Below are positions 1 to 5,957 of a DNA stretch of 6,231 bases, piece after piece. The DNA is from JACDHQ01 sp036401195 (GTDB lineage: Bacteria > Gemmatimonadota > Gemmatimonadetes > Gemmatimonadales > Gemmatimonadaceae), in the NCBI GenBank assembly GCA_036401195.1, contig DASWVQ010000236.1, positions 1-6,231 of the forward strand. The letters run 5' to 3'. The first letter of the stretch is position 1. Every line of letters begins with the position of its first letter. The notes beneath the pieces are model-generated. The model was given only the letters and a program-made list of their open reading frames with translations. It was not told where the DNA came from and ran no database searches. The position numbers and the translations under genes were made by a program.

Positions 1-1
1 G

Positions 2-424
2 CCGCTGGTGGAACCGCAGATGGAGGCGCGCGGGCTCTCGTTCGAGCGGGCACCCGAGGCGCTGGCGTCGCAGCTGGTGGCGATGGCCGATCCCGAGAAG
101 ACGCAGCAGGTGCTGCTCAACCTCCTCTCCAACGCGGTGAAGTTCACGCCGGCCGGGGGGCGGATCTCGCTGCGCGCGCGGGGGGAGGGGAGCTGGATCC
201 AGGTGCAGGTGGCCGACACGGGGGTGGGGATTGCGGCCGCGCGCGTGGACGACATTTTCGAACCGTTCGTGCAAGTGGACACCTCCCTCACCCGCACCGC
301 CGACGGCACGGGGCTGGGGCTGGCCATCTCGCGCGCGCTGGCGCGGGAGATGGATGGTGACCTGACGGTGCGGTCGACGGTGGGCGAAGGCTCCACCTTC
401 ACCCTCTCGCTGCCGCGGGCCTGA
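2..424 (+). CDS. Sensor histidine kinase, C-terminal HATPase domain (5' partial)
   Basis: This is the ATP-binding catalytic end of a two-component sensor histidine kinase, which phosphorylates a conserved His and passes the phosphate to a response regulator. The frame is open to the left edge, so the sensor part and HisKA dimerisation domain lie outside the window. Counting from the GTG at nt 8, the Bergerat-fold boxes appear in order: N-box QQVLLNLLSNAVKFTP (residues 33-48, Asn42), G1 box DTGVGI (70-75), F-box IFEPF (83-87) and G2 box GTGLGLAIS (100-108), then the usual closing strand GEGSTFTLSLP. All ATP-binding residues are intact. The protein ends directly after this domain, so no receiver domain is fused at the C-terminus. 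The GTG at nt 8 is not taken as the real start because similarity continues upstream (PLVEPQ). Its target regulator is not in view. It lies 62 nt upstream of the phospholipase gene on the same strand, and a shared transcript is possible but unproven. Confidence 0.94.
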   Translation, partial: PLVEPQMEARGLSFERAPEALASQLVAMADPEKTQQVLLNLLSNAVKFTPAGGRISLRARGEGSWIQVQVADTGVGIAAARVDDIFEPFVQVDTSLTRTADGTGLGLAISRALAREMDGDLTVRSTVGEGSTFTLSLPRA

Positions 425-486
425 GCACGAGCTGACCGGCGAGCGACGCGGCTCGCGACCCTCCATCTGCCAGGGGAGCGAGTCGC

Positions 487-1752
487 ATGACCGCCATGCC
501 GCACGAGATGATCCCGCCGCACGCGCTCTTCGCCGCCGAGCTGTCGCCGGGGGGCGCGAAGTACCTGCCCGACCGGGAGCGCGCGGGAAACGCCCTCTGC
601 CTGTCCGGCGGGGGCTACCGCGCCACCCTCCTGCACCTGGGGGCGATCCGCCGGCTCAACGAGCTCGGCGTGCTCGGCGCGATCGACGAGATCTCCGCCG
701 TGTCGGGGGGGAGCGTGATGGCGGCGCAGCTGGGGGCGGCGCTCGTGGCGCTGGGCGGATCGCTGCCGGACGGCGGGATCCCGGCGGCGGAGTTCGACCG
801 CCGGGTGGCGCTGCCGATCCGCGCCTTCACGGCGCGGAACATCCGCACGGGCGCGATCGCCACGCGGCTGGCGCCCTGGAACTGGAACGACGACGACGCG
901 GGCGTCGAGGCGCTGGCGCGGCAGTACGAGCACCACCTCACGCCGCTCGCCCTGCGCGAGCTGCCGCCGCGGCCGGTGTTCACCTTCTGCGCGACCGACA
1001 TGGCGTTCGGCACGGCGTGGACCTTCCGCCGCGACGCGATGGGAGACGAGCAGGCGGGGTACGGGGAGACGCCGCTCGGGATGACCATCGGGCGCGCGGT
1101 GGCGGCGAGCTCCTGCTTCCCTCCGGTGTTCAATCCCCTGCGCATGGAGCTCGATCCCGCGTCGCTCAGCGGGGGCGCGTACCTGGCCGAGGATCGCGAG
1201 CGGTGCGTGCGCGGCCTCCGCCTCACCGACGGCGGCAACTACGACAACCTGGGGCTCGAGCCGGTCTGGCGGCAGCGCGCGGCGGTGCTCGTGTCCGATG
1301 GTGGGGGCACCTTCGAGTACGAGGCCGACCGTGGGCTCGCGTGGCGGGTGGAGCGCTACACCGCCATCATCGAGAACCAGGCGCGCGCGCTGCGAAAGCG
1401 ATGGCTGCTCGCGGGCTACCTGACGCAGGTGTTCGCGGGGGCGTTCTGGGGGATCGCGTCGGGAACGGCGTCGTATCGCGACGGATTCCCCGGCTACCCG
1501 GAAGCGTTCGCGAAGCAGGCGATCGCGAAGGTGCGGACGGACTTCGACGCCTTCTCCCCGGGGGAGCAGGGGGTGCTGGAGAACCACGGCTACTCGCTCG
1601 CCGAGGTGGCGATCAAGGTGCACGCGCCGCACCTGGTGCGCCGCGACGCGGCCTTCGTGGCGCCGGCGCCCGCGCTCGACTGGCACAACATGCCCGCGGC
1701 CGAGGAGGCGTTGCGCGACAGCGGGCGGCGGTCGTGGTTGGGGCGTGGGTGA
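487..1752 (+). CDS. Patatin-like phospholipase / acyl hydrolase
   Basis: A 421-aa serine acyl hydrolase of the patatin family, expected to cleave acyl esters of phospholipids or related lipids. The N-terminal part has the glycine-rich oxyanion-hole loop LSGGGYRA (residues 39-46), followed by a helix and the nucleophile elbow AVSGGS with Ser73. The catalytic Asp is in TDGGNYDNLG (Asp248, Gly249, Gly250), so the Ser-Asp dyad is complete. The elbow reads A-V-S-G-G rather than the classical G-x-S-x-G. The first ATG (nt 487) is preferred because GGGGAG (473-478) sits 8 nt upstream; the next in-frame ATG at 496 would leave it too far away. No signal peptide is visible. Residues about 306-326 (WLLAGYLTQVFAGAFWGIASG) are hydrophobic and could contact or cross the membrane. 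The C-terminal third after the Asp motif is not assigned. Substrate and physiological role cannot be read from sequence. The stop is followed 12 nt later by repeat element 1, with no clear terminator of its own. Confidence 0.91.
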   Translation: MTAMPHEMIPPHALFAAELSPGGAKYLPDRERAGNALCLSGGGYRATLLHLGAIRRLNELGVLGAIDEISAVSGGSVMAAQLGAALVALGGSLPDGGIPAAEFDRRVALPIRAFTARNIRTGAIATRLAPWNWNDDDAGVEALARQYEHHLTPLALRELPPRPVFTFCATDMAFGTAWTFRRDAMGDEQAGYGETPLGMTIGRAVAASSCFPPVFNPLRMELDPASLSGGAYLAEDRERCVRGLRLTDGGNYDNLGLEPVWRQRAAVLVSDGGGTFEYEADRGLAWRVERYTAIIENQARALRKRWLLAGYLTQVFAGAFWGIASGTASYRDGFPGYPEAFAKQAIAKVRTDFDAFSPGEQGVLENHGYSLAEVAIKVHAPHLVRRDAAFVAPAPALDWHNMPAAEEALRDSGRRSWLGRG

Positions 1753-1764
1753 CCAGCTGCGTGG

Positions 1765-1798
1765 CGCCGGCCAGACGGGGATCATGATGAGGGGGTAC
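1765..1798 (+). repeat. Left terminal inverted repeat of element 1
   Basis: It begins CGCCGGCCAGACGGGG and ends ATGATGAGGGGGTAC. Both blocks (16 and 15 nt) match the reverse complement of 1971-2003 exactly. The only difference is ATC here against TG there at the centre. It starts 12 nt after the phospholipase stop codon. Confidence 0.85.
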
Positions 1799-1970
1799 CA
1801 TCTGAAACCCCTGATCGCTCCGGGGACTCTCGGAGTCCCGTGCGCCGGACCTTTGGGGTGAGAGAACAACGAGAAAGGCGAAAACGCCACGTCCCTCCCA
1901 GGCCATCCAGGATCCCAGGCCCAGGGGCCAGGAAGCTGGAGTGCTGAGGAGCAGTCAGCAGGTATAGGTC

Positions 1971-2003
1971 GTACCCCCTCATCATCACCCCGTCTGGCCG
2001 GCG
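1971..2003 (-). repeat. Right terminal inverted repeat of element 1
   Basis: Read on the minus strand it is CGCCGGCCAGACGGGG followed by TGATGATGAGGGGGTAC. It matches the left arm, and matches 5958-5990 of element 2 at 31 of 33 positions; the only two differences are CC versus AG after CGCCGG. Confidence 0.85.
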
Positions 2004-2037
2004 CGATCGAGGGCCGGATGCGCATGGAGCGACTCGT

Positions 2038-2079
2038 TGGTATCGCTCTTTTCCTGTTTTCTCACCCGCACGGCCGGCG
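2038..2079 (-). repeat. Module B copy downstream of the heme operon
   Basis: On the minus strand this reads CGCCGG...GGGTGAGAAAAC...GAGCGATACCA. It shares CGCCGG, GGGTGAGA and AGCGATACCAACGA with the modules at 5844-5957, with about 7 extra bases in the middle. It begins 22 nt after the stop codon of the 83-aa gene and is followed by the terminal repeat of element 1 (module starts 76 nt apart). The order stop codon, module B, element end is the same as at the permease 3' end. Confidence 0.65.
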
Positions 2080-2101
2080 CGACGCCACCCCGTTGGCGCG
2101 C

Positions 2102-2353
2102 TCACCGCCCGAACAGCCACTGCCGCACGACCATCGGCGACTGGTTCAGGCGGCGCCCGTTCTGGACGGCGCGCTCCACCTCGCCGAGGATCTCCTCGGC
2201 GAGCGCGCTGCGCTGGTGCGGCACGCTCGACCAGTCGTGCCCCGTCCACTCGCGCACCTGCACGCGCCCCTCGCGCGGGCGGGAGAGCAGCATCAGCCGC
2301 TCCGGCTCGGGGCCGGGGCCCATGATGAAGAGGGGAAGCTCCTCGGCGCTCAT
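2102..2353 (-). CDS. Uncharacterised 83-aa protein, last gene of the heme A operon
   Basis: I do not recognise this family. The 83-aa product is soluble-looking, with no signal peptide, membrane segment, Cys or His cluster. It starts MSAEELPLFIMGPG, has a basic/aromatic middle (VREWTGHDWSS, residues 33-43), then a probable amphipathic helix (about 49-68, SALAEEILGEVERAVQNGRR) and ends MVVRQWLFGR. The ATG shares its A with the ctaB stop codon (TGATG), a typical arrangement for termination-reinitiation, and there are no in-frame interruptions. This coupling is the main evidence that it is a real gene with a role linked to heme A or oxidase assembly, but no function can be assigned. It is followed by repeat module B after 22 nt. 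Confidence 0.65.
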   Translation of the reverse strand: MSAEELPLFIMGPGPEPERLMLLSRPREGRVQVREWTGHDWSSVPHQRSALAEEILGEVERAVQNGRRLNQSPMVVRQWLFGR

Positions 2354-3240
2354 CAGCGCGCGACGACGCGGTCCACCGCCATGGCGGCGAACAGCAGCGC
2401 GAGGTACAGCAGCGAGAACTTGTACGTCGTCCAGGCGTGCGTCGACCAGTCCTTCGCGCGCATGATCTTCACCACGCCGGCGAGGAGCAGCGCGTCGAGC
2501 ACCACCGCGCTCCACAGGTAGATCGCGCCGAGCGCCCCGTACGCCACCGGGAGCAGGGTGAGCGGGACGAGGATCACCGTGTACCAGAGCATCTGCCGCA
2601 TCGTCTCGCGCTCCCCCCACACCAGCGGCGCCATCGGCACGCCGGCGCGACCGTAGTCGGTCTGCTTGAGGAGGGCGAGCGCCCAGAAGTGCGGGGGCGT
2701 CCAGTAGAAGATGATGAGGAACAGGTACGCGGCGGTGAGGTCCACCGTGCCGGTGACCGCGGCGTAGCCCACCAGCGGGGGGAAGGCCCCCGCCGCGCCG
2801 CCGATCACGATGTTCTGCGGCGTGGAGCGCTTGAGCCAGCGGGTGTAGATGAAGACGTAGAAGTAGAATCCCGCCAGCGCCAGCGCCGCGGTGAGCACGT
2901 TGGCGAAGCGCGCGAACATCCACGTCGCCGTGGTGGCGAGCAGCACGCCGAAGATCAGCACCTGCTGCGGCTCCATGCGCCCGCTGGGGATGGGACGCAG
3001 CCGCGTGCGCGCCATGCGGTCGTCGATGTCGCGGTCGATGTACATGTTGATCGCGTTCGCCCCGCCCGCCATCAGGTAGCCGGCCACGAACACGATCGCC
3101 ACCAGCCCCCACGAGGGGGAGCCGGCGACGTACATCGGCATGATCGTCGTGACGAGGAGGAGCGAGATGATGCGCGGCTTCGTCAGCATCACCAGGTCCC
3201 TCGCCACACTGCGCGTCGCGGATACGGCCATCTGCATCAT
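2353..3240 (-). CDS. ctaB: Protoheme IX farnesyltransferase (heme O synthase)
   Basis: A 295-aa integral membrane prenyltransferase (UbiA superfamily, CtaB/CyoE/Cox10 group) that transfers farnesyl from farnesyl diphosphate to the 2-vinyl of protoheme, giving heme O. The N-terminus LTKPRI (19-24) is typical. The Asp-rich diphosphate/Mg site is NMYIDRDIDDRMARTR (65-80), with N65, D69 and D73 in NxxxDxxxD spacing. Further family signatures are YTRWLKRSTPQNIVIGGAAG (132-151) and FYWTPPHFWALALL (178-191), the latter with the His-bearing heme-side loop, then YGRAGVPM. Hydrophobic segments fit the usual 8-9 TM helices and the length is normal. The first ATG (3240-3238) overlaps the ctaA stop as ATGA; the second codon is also ATG and Met4 is possible too. 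An open frame continues far upstream through ctaA in another frame but has no family similarity there. It acts in the same pathway as the preceding ctaA gene. Confidence 0.97.
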   Translation of the reverse strand: MMQMAVSATRSVARDLVMLTKPRIISLLLVTTIMPMYVAGSPSWGLVAIVFVAGYLMAGGANAINMYIDRDIDDRMARTRLRPIPSGRMEPQQVLIFGVLLATTATWMFARFANVLTAALALAGFYFYVFIYTRWLKRSTPQNIVIGGAAGAFPPLVGYAAVTGTVDLTAAYLFLIIFYWTPPHFWALALLKQTDYGRAGVPMAPLVWGERETMRQMLWYTVILVPLTLLPVAYGALGAIYLWSAVVLDALLLAGVVKIMRAKDWSTHAWTTYKFSLLYLALLFAAMAVDRVVAR

Positions 3241-4148
3241 CGCGGGGCGACCGCCCGGCGGGCGAGGTAATAGAACAGGAAGCTCGAGAGCCACACCGCC
3301 ACGCCGGTGGCCTGGTGCAGCCCGCGGATCACCGGCGGCAGCTTCATCCCGATCATCGCGCCGGCCACGAGGAGCTGGAGCGTCACCACCCCGAAGGCGA
3401 TCCACGCCGCCTTCGTCACGGTGCGGTTCTCCTTGCGCTTGCGGATGGCGATCACCGCGCCGAGCAGGTGGAACCAGAGCACGAAGGCCAGCACGCGGTG
3501 CGTGAGCTGCACGTGCACGGGGCCTCCCTGCGCCTCGGCCGGCCCGGTCCCGCAGAGGGGGAAGCTGGGGCAGGCGACCGACGCGTAGTGCACCTTGGCG
3601 GTGAGGCCGCCGAGGGCGATGGCGAGGAGGGCGATGAGGGCGGCCCAGAAGGCGACGCGCGCCGTCTTCACCGAGCCGCCGCCGAAGGTGGTGCCCGCGC
3701 CGCCGAGGGCGCCGGTGCGCACCACCGTGGTGGCCACGAGGGCGAGCAGCGTCGCCGCGAGCACCCAGTGGATCACCGTCGCCCACGCCGGATTGCCGAA
3801 GAAGACCGTGACCGCGCCGAAGCCCGCCGTGATGAGCACCACCGCCAGCGAGGCGATCGCCGTCTTCATCACCCCCGCCGAGCCGCCGACGCCGGGCTCA
3901 CCGCGCCGCTTCCACGCAACCCAAGCCAGCCCGGTGATCGATAGGATCAGGAAGAGCGCCAGGTAGCGGTGCGAGAGCTCGATGATGAGGTCGGGGCGGT
4001 TCAGCGGGGGGAACCACTGCCCATGGCACTTCGGCCAGTGGTCGCCGCAGCCCATGCCGGAGCCGGAGATGCGGACGATGCCGCCGAAGACGAGGTGCGC
4101 CAGCGCGATGACCAGCGCGGCGATGGAGGAGCGGCGGAGTGTCTTCAA
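3237..4148 (-). CDS. ctaA: Heme A synthase
   Basis: A 303-aa, 8-TM membrane monooxygenase (COX15/CtaA family) that oxidises the C8 methyl of heme O to a formyl group, giving heme A for aa3-type oxidases. The first loop is GGIVRISGSGMGCGDHWPKC, with the Cys34/Cys41 pair seen in the Bacillus-type branch. The four heme-ligand histidines are present: His60 (ELSHR, with Glu57), His127 (VIHW), His217 (LTHR) and His278 (GLHQ). A second Cys pair, Cys193/Cys199 (ACPSFPLC), lies in the second-half loop. The fold is the usual two four-helix repeats. The start is TTG at 4148-4146, since no ATG or GTG in frame precedes the first helix; it gives an N-terminus of the same length as B. subtilis CtaA, with the first catalytic His also at 60. 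The AGGA upstream is only 2 nt from TTG, so initiation is probably coupled to the upstream gene ending 10 nt before. It overlaps ctaB by ATGA. Confidence 0.97.
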   Translation of the reverse strand: MKTLRRSSIAALVIALAHLVFGGIVRISGSGMGCGDHWPKCHGQWFPPLNRPDLIIELSHRYLALFLILSITGLAWVAWKRRGEPGVGGSAGVMKTAIASLAVVLITAGFGAVTVFFGNPAWATVIHWVLAATLLALVATTVVRTGALGGAGTTFGGGSVKTARVAFWAALIALLAIALGGLTAKVHYASVACPSFPLCGTGPAEAQGGPVHVQLTHRVLAFVLWFHLLGAVIAIRKRKENRTVTKAAWIAFGVVTLQLLVAGAMIGMKLPPVIRGLHQATGVAVWLSSFLFYYLARRAVAPR

Positions 4149-4158
4149 GATCCTGAAC

Positions 4159-4380
4159 TCAGGGAGCGTGCAGCGCGCGCCAGGTCAGCCAGAAGAGCAC
4201 GACCAGGGCGACGGCGGGCATCACGGCCCAGCTCAGCTCGATGGCGAGGCGGGGACGCGGGACGGATTCGGAGGCGTGCACCGTACGGGAGGTGAAGACC
4301 GACCGGACGATGGCGCCCTGGGCCACGACGCAGGCGATGACCGAAAGCCAGAACCCCGCGTCGCGTAAGGAAATAGGCAT
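4159..4380 (-). CDS. Small two-helix membrane protein resembling COX2 membrane hairpin
   Basis: A 73-aa protein, first gene of the heme A operon. Helix 1 is about residues 8-25 (AGFWLSVIACVVAQGAIV), then a polar loop (SRTVHASESVPRPR) and helix 2 about 46-68. The second part, LAIELSWAVMPAVALVVLFW, resembles the start of TM2 of cytochrome c oxidase subunit II (E-x-x-W-x-x-x-P pattern: Glu49, Trp52, Pro56). The copper-binding CuA domain that follows in true subunit II is absent, because the protein stops five residues after helix 2. It may be a remnant or a dedicated small subunit or assembly factor; this is inference from a short motif and position. ATG at 4380-4378 is the only ATG before helix 1, and in-frame codons upstream lack a credible start. 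There is no strong Shine-Dalgarno sequence. The gene ends 10 nt before ctaA. Confidence 0.68.
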   Translation of the reverse strand: MPISLRDAGFWLSVIACVVAQGAIVRSVFTSRTVHASESVPRPRLAIELSWAVMPAVALVVLFWLTWRALHAP

Positions 4381-4403
4381 CCCCGAAAGCTCGCCCCGGG
4401 GAC

Positions 4404-4432
4404 TCGACGGGTCAACGCCCGCGGGGTAGCAT
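4404..4432 (+). promoter_or_regulatory. Candidate sigma70-like promoter for the permease
   Basis: TCGACG (4404-4409) and TAGCAT (4427-4432) each match 4 of 6 consensus -35/-10 positions with an exact 17-nt spacer. Transcription would begin around 4438-4441, at or just before the permease ATG, giving a leaderless or nearly leaderless mRNA. This agrees with the lack of a well-spaced ribosome binding site. Only 60 nt separate the two divergent genes. Confidence 0.35.
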
Positions 4433-4438
4433 TGACCC
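4409..4438. promoter_or_regulatory. Inverted repeat GGGTCAA-N16-TTGACCC in the divergent promoter region
   Basis: Perfect 7-nt arms at 4409-4415 and 4432-4438 lie between the heme operon and the permease, overlapping the candidate permease -10. It could be an operator for a dimeric regulator. The left arm also supplies a TTGACC on the minus strand (4415-4410) that could be a -35 for the heme operon, but the hexamer 17 nt on (GAGCTT) is a poor -10. The two arms could be chance. Confidence 0.3.
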
Positions 4439-4440
4439 CC

Positions 4441-5862
4441 ATGCCCACCCCCCACGACTCCCCCACGGCCGCCGCCCCCTCGGCGGGCGGAGCCGCCGAC
4501 GCGTCCGGCCGGAGCCCGCATCACGCCCTCCCGCGCGGCCTCGGGCTCTGGAGCGCGATCGCCGTCGTGATCGGCACCACGATCGGCTCCGGGATCTTCC
4601 GGTCGCCGGCGGCGATCGCCGAGCGCGTCCCCGGCCCCCTCCCGCTCATGTTCATCTGGGTGCTGGGCGGGCTGTTCGCGCTCTGCGGCGCGCTCACCCT
4701 CGCCGAGGTCTCGGGGGCGATCCCGGAGACCGGGGGGATCTACGTGTACCTGCGCGAGGGGTGGGGGCGGCTGGTGGCCTTCCTCTTCGGGTGGACGGAG
4801 CTGGTGGTGATCCGCGCCTCGTCGCTGGGGGCGATCTCGCTCACCTTCTCGGACTACACCCTCCGCGCCTTCGGGCTCGACGTGACGAAGGAGCCCTGGT
4901 CGACGCGGGCGCACTGGCTCGCCGCCGCGGCGATCGCGGCGATGGCGATCGTGAACATCCGCGGGCTGCGCTGGGGATCGTTCGTGCAGAACCTGACCTC
5001 GATCGCCAAGTACGCGGGGCTGGTGGTGATCGTGATCCTCGCCTTCGCCATCGGGCTGCCGAAAACGGGGGGGCACTTCACCCCCGCCATGCCGCCGGGG
5101 AGCTTCTCCCTCGCCCCCTTCGGGCTGGCGCTGGTGTCGGTGCTCTGGGCGTACGACGGCTGGGCCGACCTGAGCTTCATCGCGGGCGAGGTGAAGGACC
5201 CGCGACGCAACCTCCCGCGCGCGCTCATCCTCGGGACGCTGGCGATCATCGGCATCTACCTGCTGGCGAACATGGCCTACCTGGCGGTGATGCCGGTGGA
5301 CGAGATCCGGCACTCGCCGAGCGTGGCGGCCGACGTCGCCCTCCGCCTGGTGGGGCCGGCGGGGGTGCTGTTCGTGGCGGTGACGGTGATGCTCTCCACC
5401 TTCGGCACGCTCAACGGCTCGATCCTCACCTCGCCGCGCATCTTCTACGCGATGGCGGAGGACGGGCTCTTCTTCCGCAAGGTGGCGGCGGTGCACCCGA
5501 AGTACGACACGCCCTGGGTGGCGATCACGATCACCGCGCTCCTCGGGATCGGCTTCGTCCTCATGCGCACCTTCGAGCAGCTCGCGGATGCCTTCGTGAC
5601 GGCGATCATCCCCTTCTACGCGCTCGGCGTGGCGTCGATCTACGTGCTGCGGAAGCGGAAGGACTACGACCCCCCCTTCCGGGTGCCGCTCTACCCGATC
5701 GTGCCCGCCCTGTTCGTGCTGGCCACGACGGCGCTGCTGGTGAACGCGGTGATGGACCCCGGAAGCCGCTGGGCGACGCTGTCGGTCTTTGGGGTGATCG
5801 TGATCGGGATCCCGGTCTACTACCTGACCGTCGGGCGTCGGCACGCCGGGCCAGTGGGGTGA
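4441..5862 (+). CDS. APC-superfamily amino acid permease
   Basis: A 473-aa inner-membrane amino acid transporter of the amino acid-polyamine-organocation superfamily, most like the LAT/amino acid permease branch; the substrate cannot be told. After a polar, Ala/Pro/Ser-rich 32-residue N-terminus comes GLWSAIAVVIGTTIGSGIF (35-53), whose GTTIGSGIF is the unwound TM1 substrate loop. TM2-TM3 carries AEVSGAIPETGGIYVYLREGWG (88-109), a strong family signature. YDGW (238-241), followed by a GEVKDPRRNLPRA-type loop, matches TM6 and the loop after it. The tail has PPFRVPLYPIVP before the last helices. Hydrophobic stretches fit 12 TM segments and the length is normal. ATG 4441 is chosen; a TTG nine nt upstream in frame is possible. 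There is no good Shine-Dalgarno (a GGGG lies about 14 nt away). The last codons and the TGA lie within repeat module B1, so the C-terminal residues HAGPVG come partly from the repeat. Confidence 0.95.
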   Translation: MPTPHDSPTAAAPSAGGAADASGRSPHHALPRGLGLWSAIAVVIGTTIGSGIFRSPAAIAERVPGPLPLMFIWVLGGLFALCGALTLAEVSGAIPETGGIYVYLREGWGRLVAFLFGWTELVVIRASSLGAISLTFSDYTLRAFGLDVTKEPWSTRAHWLAAAAIAAMAIVNIRGLRWGSFVQNLTSIAKYAGLVVIVILAFAIGLPKTGGHFTPAMPPGSFSLAPFGLALVSVLWAYDGWADLSFIAGEVKDPRRNLPRALILGTLAIIGIYLLANMAYLAVMPVDEIRHSPSVAADVALRLVGPAGVLFVAVTVMLSTFGTLNGSILTSPRIFYAMAEDGLFFRKVAAVHPKYDTPWVAITITALLGIGFVLMRTFEQLADAFVTAIIPFYALGVASIYVLRKRKDYDPPFRVPLYPIVPALFVLATTALLVNAVMDPGSRWATLSVFGVIVIGIPVYYLTVGRRHAGPVG

Positions 5863-5957
5863 GATACGAGCGATACGGGCAATCCCTGCGATAGTCCTTC
5901 CCGCCGGACCGATTGGGTGAGATAAGAGCGATACCAGCGATACCAACGATGGTTCGT
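5844..5957 (+). repeat. Two tandem ~57-nt modules (B1, B2) with internal nonamer repeats
   Basis: Two units start CGCCGG at 5844 and 5902 (58 nt apart); a third, related unit begins at 5958 (56 nt later) and is the end of element 2. The first two share GGGTGAGATA[C/A]GAGCGATAC (5857-5876 and 5915-5934, one mismatch in 20). After GGGT each unit has four consecutive 9-mers related to GCGATACCA: 5861-5896 (GAGATACGA, GCGATACGG, GCAATCCCT, GCGATAGTC) and 5919-5954 (GAGATAAGA, GCGATACCA twice, ACGATGGTT). The first unit contains the permease stop codon. Function is unknown. Confidence 0.75.

Larger units (their letters stand above)
1765..2003 (-). repeat. Palindrome-bounded intergenic repeat, element 1 (MITE/REPIN-like, unclassified)
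   Basis: A 239-nt unit bounded by near-perfect inverted repeats (1765-1798 and 1971-2003). It is called minus because its GTGATGATGAGGGGGTAC end with the modules next to it, which leads element 2, faces the heme operon. Two blocks recur in element 2 at about 5958-6099: AGGGGGTACCATCTGAAA (1790-1807) followed by TGATCGCTCC (1812-1821), and on the opposite end GTAC-GA-CTATACCTGCTGAC-type sequence (1956-1974, minus sense). The interior differs from element 2 and holds several small hairpins: GGGACTC/GAGTCCC (1823-1829/1833-1839), GGCG/CGCC around AAAA (1877-1888) and TGCTGA/TCAGCA (1942-1947/1955-1960). No transposase is present and no target duplication is obvious next to the inverted repeats. 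Similarity to mobile non-autonomous elements is inferred from architecture only; a structured RNA or bidirectional 3'-end signal between the convergent genes is an alternative. Confidence 0.75.

Noticed and set aside
1017..1787. Plus-strand 256-aa frame overlapping the phospholipase.
   Set aside because: Composition is typical of a +1 shadow frame in GC-rich DNA, and the true frame has the catalytic motifs.
1823..1839. GGGACTC/GAGTCCC hairpin as a terminator of the phospholipase gene.
   Set aside because: The stem is short and no T tract follows; it is better read as interior structure of element 1.
2353..3786. A 477-aa minus-strand open frame containing ctaB.
   Set aside because: Residues before MMQMAVSATR are Arg/Gly/His-rich and lie opposite the correct ctaA frame. 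The CtaB family begins at 3240, and the ATGA overlap supports that start.
4432..4437. TTGACC as a -35 box for the permease.
   Set aside because: A -10 at the right distance would fall inside the coding region, and no such hexamer is there.
4761..5894. Long plus-strand frame inside the permease.
   Set aside because: Arg/Gly/Ala-rich out-of-frame translation with no motifs; the permease frame carries clear family signatures.
4159..5946. A 595-aa minus-strand frame across the permease gene.
   Set aside because: Most of it is charged, low-complexity shadow sequence of the GC-rich permease. Only the last 73 codons (4380-4159) look like a protein.
5844..5957. CRISPR array or direct-repeat spacer system.
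   Set aside because: Only two to three imperfect units occur, the intervening sequence is itself repetitive (9-nt period), and there are no cas genes.
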